Position numbers and translations under genes: made by a program. Below are positions 25,425 to 35,205 of a DNA stretch of 41,733 nt, piece after piece (the stretch's first letter is position 1; each line of letters opens with the position of its first letter). Where the stretch lies: the NCBI GenBank assembly GCA_947474675.1, contig CANJKA010000020.1:1-41733 (forward strand). The letters are read 5' to 3'. Under the pieces are notes generated by a model. The model was not told the DNA's origin, searched no databases, and saw only the letters and a program-made list of their open reading frames with translations. The DNA is from Flavobacteriales bacterium. Lineage in GTDB: Bacteria; Bacteroidota; Bacteroidia; Flavobacteriales_D; Crocinitomicaceae.

Positions 25425-28400
25425 TTATTTAGTTACGACAAATTTTTCCCTTACGATAAAGTTATTATTAACTCCGTATACGAAATAAATACCATCACTT
25501 AAATTAGAAACATTAACTTTAAAATTATTTGCTTCATTTAAATCAATTGTTTGTAATTCTTGACCTAATTCATTCATAATCATGTATGTTCCTTGTACAT
25601 CGGAAGAAATTGTTAAACTTCCATTTGATGGATTAGGATATACATTAATTTGTAATGAAGTACCTTCATTGTTGCTAGTACTTTCAACTGTATTATCAAC
25701 TAATGATTTTGTAGTTACTAATGAACAACTTCCACAAACTGAATTCCAATTAAAGTTAGTAGTATTTGCGTTTATAACATTAGCAATAAACATCCCTTTA
25801 AGGTTATTAGGAGCTAACAATGTTCCATTTGAGGTTAAGATCCCTTTTGTATATGAACTTGCATTAAAGGTATTACCCATTCCGAACAACACATTTCCAG
25901 TTACGTAGAATACTACTGATTTAGTATTTGAATTATTAACCTTACAATTAATTCCAGTCGTTAAGAAACCTCTAATCATAACTCTTGGACATGCGGCCTC
26001 AAATTCAATACTAGAATTATCAAACATTGTGATACTTGAAGCATATACTTCAGGAGATGTAAAAGTTACTCTAGCATTATATCCTATTGTAATAGAACTA
26101 AATACTGATTGAGAAATTGTTACATTGGCATTTGGTGCAACCACTAAAACAGTTCCAAAATAATTATTGTTTTCTTTAAAATCTGGCATTGGAACACTAG
26201 TAACAGAATTTATTTTATTTGTCACTGTTCCAGTTAATGAATTTACAATTGGTGCTTTAACAAAAGTTCCTACACCCGTAACTGTAGAACCTAAAGTAAC
26301 ATTTGCAGTTCCTAAAATTGGAGTTGTTATTCCTAATCCACCTGACAATAATTTAGAATTAATACTCAATGTTGCATTATTTGCAAGAATTGAATAAGAA
26401 GAGAACAAATTAGATGCGTTGTAATTTACTACTGTTGAAGCAGAAGATGAACATCCATAATTATTTGTCACTGTTACAGAGTAAGTTCCAGATGAATAAA
26501 CGTTAGTTGGATTCGTATTTGAACCAGTTGACCAATCGAAAGATACAGGGTTAATTGAACTCGAAGTTAACACTATAGCTCCACCTTGACAGAAATCAGG
26601 TAATACTGTTTGTGCAATTGTAACTACTGGAATCGCTCCTATTACATTTACAACTGACGTGCAAGTAGAAACATTTCCATTTACATCAGTTGCAGAAAGC
26701 ATAACAGTATTATTTCCAATATTTGAGCAGTTAAAAGTAGAAGGACTTACTGTTAAAGAAGAAATTCCACAAGCATCATTTGAACCATTGTCAACTTGAT
26801 ATCCATTAATTGATACTGTTCCATTTACAAGTGTAACTGAAATATTTTTACAAATTACCACTGGAGCAACTTTGTCTTCAACAGTTACGATTGCATTAGT
26901 AGAAGATACATTTCCATTAACATCCGTTGCTGTTAACGTTACTGTATTTACACCAACATTAGAACAATTAAAAGTCGATGGATTTACTGTTAAAGTAGTA
27001 ATTCCGCAAGCATCAGTTGAACCATTTTCTACATCTGCAGCTGTGATATAAGTATTACCTGAAGCATCCAATTGAACAGTGATGTTTTTCGTAATTACCA
27101 CTGGAGCAACTTTGTCTTCAACAGTTACGATTGAAGAAGTTGAAGATGCATTTCCATTAACATCCGTTGCTGTTAACGTTACTGTATTTTCACCAATATT
27201 AGAACAATTAAAAGTTGATGGATTTACCGTTAAAGTAGCAATTCCACAAGCATCAGTTGAACCATTGTTTAAGTCGGTTGCTGTTATAGAAGTATTTCCT
27301 GTAGCATCTAATTTAACAGTGATGTTTTTCGTAATTAGTAATGGAGCCACTTTGTCTTCTACTGTTACTATTGCAGTTGAAGAAGATACATTTCCATTAA
27401 CATCAGTTGCTGTTAACGTTACTGTATTTTCACCAACATTAGAACAATTAAAAGTTGATGGATTTACCGTTAAAGTAGCAATTCCACAAGCATCAGTTGA
27501 ACCATTGTTTACGTCTGCAGCTGTGATAGAAGTATTACCTGTAGCATCCAATTGAACAGTGATGTTTTTCGTAATTACCACTGGAGCAACCTTGTCTTCA
27601 ACAGTTACGATTGAAGAAGTTGAAGATACATTTCCATTAACATCCGTTGCAGTTAACGTTACTGTATTTACACCAACATTAGAACAATTAAAAGTCGATG
27701 GACTTACTGTTAAAGTAGCAATTCCACAAGCATCAGTTGAACCATTTTCTATATCTTCAGCTGTGATAGAAGTATTTCCTGTAGCATCCAATTGAACAGT
27801 GATGTTTTTCGTAATTACCACTGGAGCTGTTTTATCTTGTATTAAAACATTGAAAGTACAAGAAGTTGATCCACAAGAACTTGATGCAAAAATTGTAACT
27901 GTTGAGTTGCCAAGGTTACCAATCGTCCCACTTCCATTTCCAGAACCACTCGCAAGTGTAGCACCTGTCATAGAATAGGATAAAATTGGAGTAGGAGTTC
28001 CCGTAACAATTGATTGATAATTTATTTGAGCAGAACAACTTTCTGGATCAGTATTTACAATTAAAGAAGCTGGACATGCATTAAATATTGGTGTAGCACA
28101 TGAAATTTGAGTTTTAACTTTAAAATCATATATTGATTCATTACAATCATTGCTATTTACATTTACAGTTGCTGTGTAGGTTGTAATAGCTGATCCTAAG
28201 AAAGTCACGTTGAATGTCAATGAAGATCCACTAGCAATATCTGCTGGAAGATTAATTCCATTAATTGTGTAATTAGATGCATTTGCACCACTTACAACAA
28301 TAGAAGAAATATTTAAAGTATTAGGTCCACTGTTACTGATAGTAAACGTTTTCGGAGTTGAAACAGAAGGGTATGTTAATCCAAAATCTGTAGCATCTGA

Positions 28401-30602
28401 TGTTGATGGGGTAATATCGCCATCAACAATTGAATTTCCATTTCCTTTTAAGTCAATTTCTGGTCCACCAGAAAGGATTTGTAGTACAGGAGAAGTAGCA
28501 GAACAACCAAATAAATCGATTACCTTTACTGAGTATGTACCAACAGTAGTTGCGTTATGTGACTGACCTGTTGCACCATTTATAATTGTATTATTTAAAT
28601 ACCATTGGTAAGTACTAGATTGACTAGCAACTATATTTAAGTTAGATGGGCATAAGTATGCAATATTTGATGGGGTCGTAGAAACCGTTGGATTTAGATT
28701 TACAACTACACTTAATTCAGAAGAAATTCCTGAACATCCACCTTGATTAATTACACGAACCGAATAGTTTCCAGTTGCAGTAGCAGTATATGATTGCGAA
28801 GTAGCACCATTTATTGCTAATCCATTATTGTACCATTGGTAAGAATCTCCAAGATTTGCATTCATCAACACTGTTTGACCTTGACAAACTGTAGTTTGAC
28901 CGGCAACAATAATTGCTGCTGGAGCAACCGTTACAACAGCTGTGCAGGTTGCAGTATTGCCAGATCTATCTGTTACAGTAAGTGTTACAGAATTATTTCC
29001 AATATTTGAACAATTGAAATTGATCGAAGATTGACCATTGATTTTAATAGTACCGATCCCACAAGCATCTCCACTTCCATTATCGATCATTTGGGCAGTT
29101 ACATTAACAGTTCCACTTGGACTTAAAGCAACAGTAATGTTTTTACACATTGCAGTTGGAGGCGTATTATCAATTTGGTAACTTGTGTTTCTATGAAATC
29201 TAATTTCATTACTATTGATTCCACTTGTTGCAATATCTGGAACAAAATCGCCATCTAAATCTGCAATCACAATTCCACTTACTTCAGCTTGATTTGAAGA
29301 GGAATAATCAAAACGCTGACTAAATGAAACATTTCCTGCACCTGTACTTGTATTAGGATAAACAGAAAACGCATTGATTCCTAATGATTTTGTAACGATA
29401 TCAGGGTAACCATCACCATTCGCATCACCAACACCAATTCTATAATTATTTTGAGGAGCAACAAGATTAACTGTTGGAGCAAAAGAAATATCACCAAAAG
29501 TAGATGTATTTCTAAAAATAGCTGTATTTGTTGCCCCATTGTAGTTACAAGTAGTTAAATCAATTTTACCGTCTTTATCAAAATCGGCAATCATGCAACG
29601 ATAAGGATATTCTCCATTTGATGGCCAATATTCTGGAGTTTCGAATGTAAAAGTTGTTGAGTTTAAAGTAGTCGTATTTCTGATTGTTACAGCTCTGTTA
29701 GCACCTCCTTGAGTAGCTAAAATATCTGTTTTTCCATCTCCATCAACATCAGCAACCTGAAAACCTGTACAAGTAGTTCCTACATAAACCAATGAATTTT
29801 GAGTAAAACTAATATTTCCTATTCCTGTACTCGTATTTAAAAAAGTATAAACATTGCCACCAGCACCTGTTGCAATATCTATTTTTCCGTCGCCATTAAA
29901 ATCTCCAGCTGCAATTTGGTATGCACCAATACCGCCTGATACAGTTGTTTCTGGAGCAAAACTTAACGTACCTGGAATACTTGTATTTCTAAGCACATAT
30001 ACACCACTATAGCCAACTAATAAATCTCTTTTTCCATCACCATCAAAATCAGCTACTGCAATTCCTTGAGTTGGTCTTGCTAAATCAAATCTAGAAAAAT
30101 TTAGATTTCCCGGAGTACTGTTGTTTTTTGCAATTGTAGTACCTCCTGTTCCTCCAGAAATCACATCTGGTTTACCATCTAAATCCATATCTTGAGATAA
30201 CATATTGTATGCACCATATGCTGACATAGAGAAATTAGTAGAGCTATAAGTAGTATTATTTATTGGTGTTGGACAAAATATCCCATTAAAGGCAGTTGAT
30301 GAATAAGCAATTTTATTGCATCCATTTTTAACTGAAATAGGAGCTAGGGTAGCACCTACAGGTACTTTAACAGTCATAACTCCAAAAGAAGAAGTTAGTA
30401 TGTCCGCTTTTGTTGCACCAAAAAACACTTGATTATTACCTGGAATAGCATCAAAGTTTGCACCATTTATTGTAACTGTACTCCCTATAAATCCAGTGTT
30501 TGGAGAGAAATTATTTACGATGGGAGCATTACATTGAGCCATAATCGATTGTCTTTGAAGAATCGTCAAAAACAAAATCGATATTAAAAATATTCTTTTC
30601 AT
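25425..30602 (-). CDS. Giant secreted multidomain surface protein with T9SS sorting domain
   Basis: A 1725-residue protein. Order: signal peptide (1-22); IPT/TIG domain (about 24-105); seven FG-GAP/VCBS repeats (about 130-490) with calcium-binding loops such as DFDGDGKRD and DVDGDGKTD; one HYR-like unit (about 490-575); two Ig-like units with QWYNNG / QWYLNN (575-730); a choice-of-anchor D-type domain (735-850); five 80-residue HYR-like repeats (about 925-1325), three almost identical; another Ig-like unit (about 1325-1390); a beta-solenoid-like region (1395-1640); and a C-terminal type IX sorting domain (VYPNPSNGSLTISSD to the final REKFVVTK). It is likely exported across the outer membrane and attached to the surface; adhesion or ligand binding is inferred from the architecture. 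It is preceded 9 bp upstream by a small exported protein. Confidence 0.93.
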   Translation of the reverse strand: MKRIFLISILFLTILQRQSIMAQCNAPIVNNFSPNTGFIGSTVTINGANFDAIPGNNQVFFGATKADILTSSFGVMTVKVPVGATLAPISVKNGCNKIAYSSTAFNGIFCPTPINNTTYSSTNFSMSAYGAYNMLSQDMDLDGKPDVISGGTGGTTIAKNNSTPGNLNFSRFDLARPTQGIAVADFDGDGKRDLLVGYSGVYVLRNTSIPGTLSFAPETTVSGGIGAYQIAAGDFNGDGKIDIATGAGGNVYTFLNTSTGIGNISFTQNSLVYVGTTCTGFQVADVDGDGKTDILATQGGANRAVTIRNTTTLNSTTFTFETPEYWPSNGEYPYRCMIADFDKDGKIDLTTCNYNGATNTAIFRNTSTFGDISFAPTVNLVAPQNNYRIGVGDANGDGYPDIVTKSLGINAFSVYPNTSTGAGNVSFSQRFDYSSSNQAEVSGIVIADLDGDFVPDIATSGINSNEIRFHRNTSYQIDNTPPTAMCKNITVALSPSGTVNVTAQMIDNGSGDACGIGTIKINGQSSINFNCSNIGNNSVTLTVTDRSGNTATCTAVVTVAPAAIIVAGQTTVCQGQTVLMNANLGDSYQWYNNGLAINGATSQSYTATATGNYSVRVINQGGCSGISSELSVVVNLNPTVSTTPSNIAYLCPSNLNIVASQSSTYQWYLNNTIINGATGQSHNATTVGTYSVKVIDLFGCSATSPVLQILSGGPEIDLKGNGNSIVDGDITPSTSDATDFGLTYPSVSTPKTFTISNSGPNTLNISSIVVSGANASNYTINGINLPADIASGSSLTFNVTFLGSAITTYTATVNVNSNDCNESIYDFKVKTQISCATPIFNACPASLIVNTDPESCSAQINYQSIVTGTPTPILSYSMTGATLASGSGNGSGTIGNLGNSTVTIFASSSCGSTSCTFNVLIQDKTAPVVITKNITVQLDATGNTSITAEDIENGSTDACGIATLTVSPSTFNCSNVGVNTVTLTATDVNGNVSSTSSIVTVEDKVAPVVITKNITVQLDATGNTSITAADVNNGSTDACGIATLTVNPSTFNCSNVGENTVTLTATDVNGNVSSSTAIVTVEDKVAPLLITKNITVKLDATGNTSITATDLNNGSTDACGIATLTVNPSTFNCSNIGENTVTLTATDVNGNASSTSSIVTVEDKVAPVVITKNITVQLDASGNTYITAADVENGSTDACGITTLTVNPSTFNCSNVGVNTVTLTATDVNGNVSSTNAIVTVEDKVAPVVICKNISVTLVNGTVSINGYQVDNGSNDACGISSLTVSPSTFNCSNIGNNTVMLSATDVNGNVSTCTSVVNVIGAIPVVTIAQTVLPDFCQGGAIVLTSSSINPVSFDWSTGSNTNPTNVYSSGTYSVTVTNNYGCSSSASTVVNYNASNLFSSYSILANNATLSINSKLLSGGLGITTPILGTANVTLGSTVTGVGTFVKAPIVNSLTGTVTNKINSVTSVPMPDFKENNNYFGTVLVVAPNANVTISQSVFSSITIGYNARVTFTSPEVYASSITMFDNSSIEFEAACPRVMIRGFLTTGINCKVNNSNTKSVVFYVTGNVLFGMGNTFNASSYTKGILTSNGTLLAPNNLKGMFIANVINANTTNFNWNSVCGSCSLVTTKSLVDNTVESTSNNEGTSLQINVYPNPSNGSLTISSDVQGTYMIMNELGQELQTIDLNEANNFKVNVSNLSDGIYFVYGVNNNFIVREKFVVTK
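26640..27830 (-). repeat. Five tandem 240-bp coding repeats
   Basis: The DNA that encodes the five HYR-like units repeats with an exact 240-bp period; for example GTGATGTTTTTCGTAATTA recurs at 27079, 27319, 27559 and 27799. Units 1 to 4 are about 90% or more identical, and the unit nearest the C-terminus is more diverged. Conserved protein positions include DACGI, FNCSN and TVTLTATDVNGN. Confidence 0.9.
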
Positions 30603-30611
30603 CTTTAAAAT

Positions 30612-31034
30612 TTATATGTATGAAATTGTTAAAACAACTTTTTTAGCATCGTAATTAGAAGGAAGATCTATTTTTAAATCATCATGCTCATTTACGCCAC
30701 ATTTAGCTGAATAAATACTTCCCTTTTCAATTGTTACATTGAAATTTTTACTAAAACTTTGACCATCAATATTTGTCACTAGAATTGTAAAAGTCGCAAT
30801 TTGTTGATTTGGGTTTTCGTTGAAAGCAGTTAACAGAACTTGATTCGTTCCATTACAGTCAATAATTTTTGCTGAAAAATCAATTCGATTATCAGACTCA
30901 CCAAGTGAAATAAATTCTTGATGATAAGATTGGGTTGAAGAATTTTGTTCTTGACCCAACACGTTAATAGTGAGAGAATTTAATACAAATACCCCAATAA
31001 ATAATAAGAGCATTTTTGTAACCTTTTTTTTCAT
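30612..31034 (-). CDS. Small exported protein, operon partner of the giant protein
   Basis: A 140-residue protein with signal peptide (MKKKVTKMLLLFIGVFVL to LGQ). The mature part is beta-rich with two cysteines (KIIDCNGTNQVLLTAFNENP; AKCGVNEHDDLKIDLP). I do not recognise the family; it looks like a single small Ig-like or jelly-roll domain. It ends 9 bp before the giant gene and shares its promoter, so the two products probably act together at the surface, for example as a chaperone or anchor partner, though nothing in the sequence proves this. Confidence 0.7.
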   Translation of the reverse strand: MKKKVTKMLLLFIGVFVLNSLTINVLGQEQNSSTQSYHQEFISLGESDNRIDFSAKIIDCNGTNQVLLTAFNENPNQQIATFTILVTNIDGQSFSKNFNVTIEKGSIYSAKCGVNEHDDLKIDLPSNYDAKKVVLTISYI

Positions 31035-31064
31035 TTTCTAAATTGTTTGGAATTAATAATTTCA

Positions 31065-31072
31065 CAAAATTA
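31065..31072 (-). promoter_or_regulatory. Promoter -7 element for surface-protein operon
   Basis: TAATTTTG (TAnnTTTG) on the minus strand, 30 bp before the ATG at 31034. Confidence 0.5.
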
Positions 31073-31505
31073 GCGGACCAACTAAAAAGCAGGGTAAATC
31101 ATACAATGATTAAAAGTAAAATCAATAAATATGAACTATTTAAATCATAATTTATTATTTTAAAGCCCTTATTTACATGTAGATATAAAAATGTATTAAT
31201 ATTGGTGATGAGTAGGACTGAAATTAATTAGGGGGATAATTAGTTTGAATTTAGTGCTATTGAATTATAGAAAGTACATGAATTGTTAAATCAAAATTTC
31301 AACTAAAATGCTTTGATCGATTCGTAATTAACAATAACCAATTTCTCATTCAGGGCTCAACGTTCAATTTTTTTTATACTAAAAATCCAAAAAGCACGTT
31401 ATAAAAACTACGATTTAGTGCTTTTAGTAAAACCTAAAAAGTATAAATCGTTCTTTTAAACAAAATAATACCTTAAATTCGCGCAACAAAAAAGATTAAA
31501 CTACA
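31073..31505. other. Non-coding region between divergent operons
   Basis: AT-rich, with no reading frame. It holds a hairpin AAAAGCAC / GTGCTTTT (31390-31425, loop about 20 nt) and a weak promoter match TAAATTCG (31474-31481, one base off TAnnTTTG) 24 bp before the Wzz-like ATG. Confidence 0.4.
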
Positions 31506-32501
31506 ATGAATAGTGAACAAACTGAAATAGAAAAAGAAAGACAAAATTTACTACTTTTTATTTGGAAAAAACGTAAACCATTAATGACTGTTACCGCTAT
31601 AGCTGTAGTAGGGTCTTTAATTATGGCGATGTTATTGAAACCATTGTTTCTTTCAACAGCAATCGTTTTTCCGGCAGCAACAAGTTCTGTTTCTTTTTCC
31701 GAACAACGAAATGCAAAAGCATCTTCTATGGATTTTGGAGAAGAAGAACAAGCTGAACAATTGGTTCAAATACTGCAATCTTCTCGTATTCGTGATAAAG
31801 TAATTAATCAATTTGGTTTGATGGAACATTATGACATCGATTCAACAGATGATAATAAGTACTTTAAATTAATGAAAGAATATGAAGGTCATATCAGTTT
31901 TACTAGAACAAGATATGGTTCAATCTCTATTGATGTTTTGGACGAAAAACCTGAATTAGCAGCTGAAATTGCAAATAAAATTGTTGATTTAATTGACACG
32001 GTTAAAAACAGTATGATTGCTGAAAGAACAATGCCTGCTTTTGAAATTAACAAACGTAAAAGACAATTATTGGACGATGATTTAAAAACGATTTTAACGC
32101 AATTAGATACATTGGCTGAACAAGGAGTGATTTCAATTGAAGGAAGAACAAATTTATATACTGCTTTTGTTGAAGCAAAATCTGGAGTTGATAGAGATTT
32201 CTTGAAAAAACAAATTGATGTCAACTTAAAATACGGTGCTCGTTTTGACGGATTAGAGCAAATGCGAGATGAGAAAATTGTGAAATTGGAGAAATTTTTA
32301 GATTCTTATGAGCAAGCTGAATCGGATGCATATTCGAATTTCACTCATAAATTTATTGTTGAAAGAGCTGTAGTTGCAGATAAAAAAGATAGACCAAAAC
32401 GTTTGATTATTGTTTTATTAGCAACAATGGGAACTTTTATCTTTATGGTCTTCTTATTATTGATCAATGAACGTTTCAAAGAACTGAAAAAACAAGCATA
32501 A
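31506..32501 (+). CDS. Wzz-like polysaccharide chain-length determinant
   Basis: A 331-residue inner-membrane polysaccharide co-polymerase. It has two transmembrane helices, at about 28-50 and 303-323, with both ends cytoplasmic. Between them lies a large periplasmic domain rich in helices, with a coiled-coil-like part (about 180-270). The N-terminal Wzz motif is seen as LLLFIWKKRKPLMTV followed by the first helix and a P-rich exit (LLKPLFLSTAIVFPAA); PELAAEIANKIVDLID is the conserved helix of this family. The tyrosine-kinase domain of longer homologues is absent. It ends 3 bp before the TTG of the O-antigen-ligase-like gene, so the pair is co-translated. Confidence 0.85.
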   Translation: MNSEQTEIEKERQNLLLFIWKKRKPLMTVTAIAVVGSLIMAMLLKPLFLSTAIVFPAATSSVSFSEQRNAKASSMDFGEEEQAEQLVQILQSSRIRDKVINQFGLMEHYDIDSTDDNKYFKLMKEYEGHISFTRTRYGSISIDVLDEKPELAAEIANKIVDLIDTVKNSMIAERTMPAFEINKRKRQLLDDDLKTILTQLDTLAEQGVISIEGRTNLYTAFVEAKSGVDRDFLKKQIDVNLKYGARFDGLEQMRDEKIVKLEKFLDSYEQAESDAYSNFTHKFIVERAVVADKKDRPKRLIIVLLATMGTFIFMVFLLLINERFKELKKQA

Positions 32502-32504
32502 GTT

Positions 32505-33944
32505 TTGTTTAAAAAATCCAGTATATTTTTTTTAATTGGCGTTTTATACGTTTTCCTTACGATGTATTTTGTTTGGACTGATCAAGCGTATTTATCGTTG
32601 GCTTCAATTGGTTTAATCGCCATTTTTGCGGCTGTGTATTATACAGAATATACTTTTTTGGCAATTGCATTTTTCACACCTCTTTCTATTAATATTGAGG
32701 AATACACGAAAAGTTTCGGATTATTTCTTCCAACTGAACCTTTGCTCTTTGGGATGATGCTTTTGCTTTTATTGATGCAAATTAAAAAGAATCTTTTCCC
32801 CGTAGAAATTTGGAAAAATCCGCTTATTTGGGCGGTGATTTTTTATGTTTTTTGGATTTTTATTACGATGATTACAAGCTCTTCACCTCTTGTTTCTGCT
32901 AAATTTCTTCTTGCTCGATTATGGTTTATGGTTCCATTGTTATTATACGGACCAGTTGTTTTTAAGAAAGAAACCAATATCCGTTTATTTATGTGGTTGT
33001 ATGTCATCGGAATGATGATCGCCATTGCTTATACGGTGACGATACATGCAACGTATGCTTTTGGAGAAAAAGAAGGACATTGGGTAATGTTTCCATTCTT
33101 TAAAGATCATACGATTTACGGGTGCATGGTTGCTTTTACTGTTCCGATGGTTTTTGGATTGTATTTTTCAAAAAAGCATACACCTCTTATTCAAGCAGTT
33201 TTATTGAGTTTTATTGTTTTGAATATCGTTGGACTTTATTTTTCATACACTAGAGCTGCATGGTTAAGTGTATTTGCAGCAGTTGGAGTTTGGATCCTGA
33301 TTCACTTCCGAGTTAAGTTTAGTATTCTAGCGGGAATAACCGCTTTTGTTGCTGTCTCGATTTTTTTCTCTTGGGATGCTATTCAAATTAGTATGTCTAA
33401 AAATCATTCGGAACATACGACTGAAGATTTTGGGAAAAAATTAGAAAGTGCGACCAACGTTACCACTGATGCTTCGAATTTAGAGCGATTAAACCGATGG
33501 TCTTGTGCGATTAGTATGTTTCAAGAACGTCCATTTTTTGGATATGGACCAGGAACATACGCCAATGAATATGCACGTTTTCAAAGACCTGAAAACCTAA
33601 CAATTATCTCTACATCAAATGGAGACGGAGGAAATGCTCACAGTGAATTTTTAGGTCCAATGGCAGAAATGGGATTTTTAGGATTAATAGCCATGTTATT
33701 AATTACTGCTGCTATATTTTACAAAGGAATTACCCTTTACCTTCAATGGCCAATAGAAGAAAAAGAACTGAGAACATTGATTTTAGCAATGATTTTAGCC
33801 TTGGTTACCTATTTCATTCATGCTTTTTTAAATAACTTTTTAGATACAGATAAAGCAGCAGTTCCAATTTGGGGATTTTGTGCAGCTTTTATTGCATTGG
33901 AAATTCGTTTGAAAAAAGCAAAAACCCTTATTTCGAATGAATAA
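32505..33944 (+). CDS. O-antigen ligase / polymerase family membrane protein (Wzy_C)
   Basis: A 479-residue polytopic inner-membrane protein with about 11-12 helices, starting at TTG 32505 (no ATG before the first helix). The Wzy_C region is visible: YFSYTRAAWLSVFAA, then a long periplasmic loop containing NLERLNRWSCAISMFQERPFFGYGPGTY and ending GGNAHSEFLGPMAEMGFLGL. Such proteins join or polymerise surface polysaccharide. It directly follows the Wzz-like gene, which suggests that both control polysaccharide length and transfer. No glycosyltransferases are close by, so the rest of the pathway is elsewhere. Its last 17 bp overlap a decayed gene on the minus strand. Confidence 0.88.
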   Translation: MFKKSSIFFLIGVLYVFLTMYFVWTDQAYLSLASIGLIAIFAAVYYTEYTFLAIAFFTPLSINIEEYTKSFGLFLPTEPLLFGMMLLLLLMQIKKNLFPVEIWKNPLIWAVIFYVFWIFITMITSSSPLVSAKFLLARLWFMVPLLLYGPVVFKKETNIRLFMWLYVIGMMIAIAYTVTIHATYAFGEKEGHWVMFPFFKDHTIYGCMVAFTVPMVFGLYFSKKHTPLIQAVLLSFIVLNIVGLYFSYTRAAWLSVFAAVGVWILIHFRVKFSILAGITAFVAVSIFFSWDAIQISMSKNHSEHTTEDFGKKLESATNVTTDASNLERLNRWSCAISMFQERPFFGYGPGTYANEYARFQRPENLTIISTSNGDGGNAHSEFLGPMAEMGFLGLIAMLLITAAIFYKGITLYLQWPIEEKELRTLILAMILALVTYFIHAFLNNFLDTDKAAVPIWGFCAAFIALEIRLKKAKTLISNE

Positions 33945-34195
33945 ATCCACTCTTAGATATTTGGTTTCCATTCACAAAAAGCGTTTCTTGAATAATCAAT
34001 TTACTTTCAAGGTTTTCTGCAAATAGTTCCTTTTTTTGAGTCAATTTCCAAGCAAACGTCGCCCATATAATGAACTTTCGATAAATCACCACTTAGCCAA
34101 CGACCTTGCTTTTTTCCGTTGAAATAATGACCCATTTCTCGAAGCTTGTCGTTATAGAACTTCCAGAGTCCATTCGGTAAACCATTTAAAACACA
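33928..34195 (-). pseudogene. MORN/YwqK-type repeat protein, C-terminal remnant with frameshift
   Basis: Minus-strand reading from about 34190 gives GLPNGLWKFYNDK, GHYFNGKKQGRWLSGDL, SKVHYMGDVCLEIDSKK, typical of MORN-type wrap repeats. Shifting frame in a run of seven A residues continues ELFAENLESKLIIQETLF and ends IHSK, with the stop TAA at 33928-33930. The 5' part is missing: a stop lies just upstream, and the partial 421-bp-type element begins at 34229. A lone frameshift plus truncation marks it as dead. The remaining gap up to 34494 has no gene. Confidence 0.7.
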
Positions 34196-34228
34196 CCATC
34201 AATAATTATTAATTTATACCAACATTTA

Positions 34229-34347
34229 TTTTTTAATCTATGGGGTCCCATTTAATTTATTAGGTGCGAGCTCAAACTTCGAATACTTCCATCTTAATTA
34301 TCTTTTTAAGATATAAAAAATAGATTTCAGAACCTCAAAATAATTTT
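34229..34347. mobile_element. Truncated, inverted half copy of the 421-bp element
   Basis: Aligns over about 120 bp with the reverse complement of 23610-23733: AATCTATGGGGTCCCATTTAA corresponds to AATCTACGGGGCCCAATTCAA, and the end AACCTCAAAATAATTTT matches the terminal repeat. Many differences and no second end, so it is an older, decayed copy. Confidence 0.7.
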
Positions 34348-34494
34348 CACCCTGCTTTCTTTAATTATTCCTTATTAATACTAATTTTACGCCATCAAAC
34401 TCTTGTTATGAAAGAGCCATGATTAAAAATACAATCACAAATAAAGATCAAAAAGTCTATACCACATGACATTTAAAAAACAAATAAAACACAG

Positions 34495-35190
34495 ATGAAT
34501 CAAAAAAAAGTTATTGTTTTAGTTGGAGCTAGTCGTGGGATTGGTAAAGCAACTGTTGAAAAGTTTGCTTCAAACCCAGATCATACTATTTTAGCTCTTT
34601 CAAGAAATACGAAAGGAATGGAACAATTTTCTCATTTATCGAATGTGAAATGTTTTGGATTTGATTTAGAAGTGTCAAATGTGCGTGAACAAGCAGAAAA
34701 AATATTTGCAGATTTTGATTCAATTGATATTTTAATCAATAATGCAGGAAAATTGGTCAATAAATCTTTTACTGATTTAACTCCTCAAGACCTTACTTCA
34801 AGTTATCAAGCTAATGTTATTGGCGTTATGCAAACGGTTCAGGCTGCACTTCCTAAAATGTTAGAAAAGGGCGGACATATCGTTAATATTAGTTCGATGG
34901 GCGGTTTTCAAGGGACTGTTAAATTTGCTGGATTGACAGCTTATTCAACTTCTAAAGCTGCAGTTTGTAGTTTTACTGAGTTGTTCTACGAAGAACACAA
35001 AGACACAAAAGTAAAAATGAATTGTTTGTGTTTGGGTGCCGTTCAAACAGAAATGTTAGAAGAAGTTTTTCCTGGTTATCTTGCTCCTGTTTCTGCTGAG
35101 AAAATGGGTGAATTTATTACTGATTTTGCTTTGAATAGTCATCAGTGGATCAATGGGAAGATTATTCCAGTTTCTTTGAGTACACCTTGA
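34495..35190 (+). CDS. Short-chain dehydrogenase/reductase (SDR)
   Basis: A 231-residue cytoplasmic NAD(P)-dependent oxidoreductase with a Rossmann fold. Motifs: cofactor loop GASRGIG (residues 11-17), the acidic/structural FDLEV, NNAG near 82-85, active-site serine in IVNISSMGG, and YSTSK with the catalytic Tyr-Lys pair. Length is typical. The basic residue after the second strand (LSRNTKG) suggests NADP preference. Substrate is unknown. It stands alone, with the 32-bp tandem repeats directly after its stop. Confidence 0.92.
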   Translation: MNQKKVIVLVGASRGIGKATVEKFASNPDHTILALSRNTKGMEQFSHLSNVKCFGFDLEVSNVREQAEKIFADFDSIDILINNAGKLVNKSFTDLTPQDLTSSYQANVIGVMQTVQAALPKMLEKGGHIVNISSMGGFQGTVKFAGLTAYSTSKAAVCSFTELFYEEHKDTKVKMNCLCLGAVQTEMLEEVFPGYLAPVSAEKMGEFITDFALNSHQWINGKIIPVSLSTP

Positions 35191-35205
35191 TTTAAATCTT
35201 TCACG

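Noticed and set aside
27079..27795. Long plus-strand open frames opposite the giant surface-protein gene
   Set aside because: They run antisense to the 240-bp repeats and repeat with the same period. They have no signal or family match; the repeat structure of the real gene keeps them open.
31390..31425. Rho-independent terminator
   Set aside because: The AAAAGCAC/GTGCTTTT stem has a loop of about 20 nt and no gene ends next to it, so I list it only as a hairpin.
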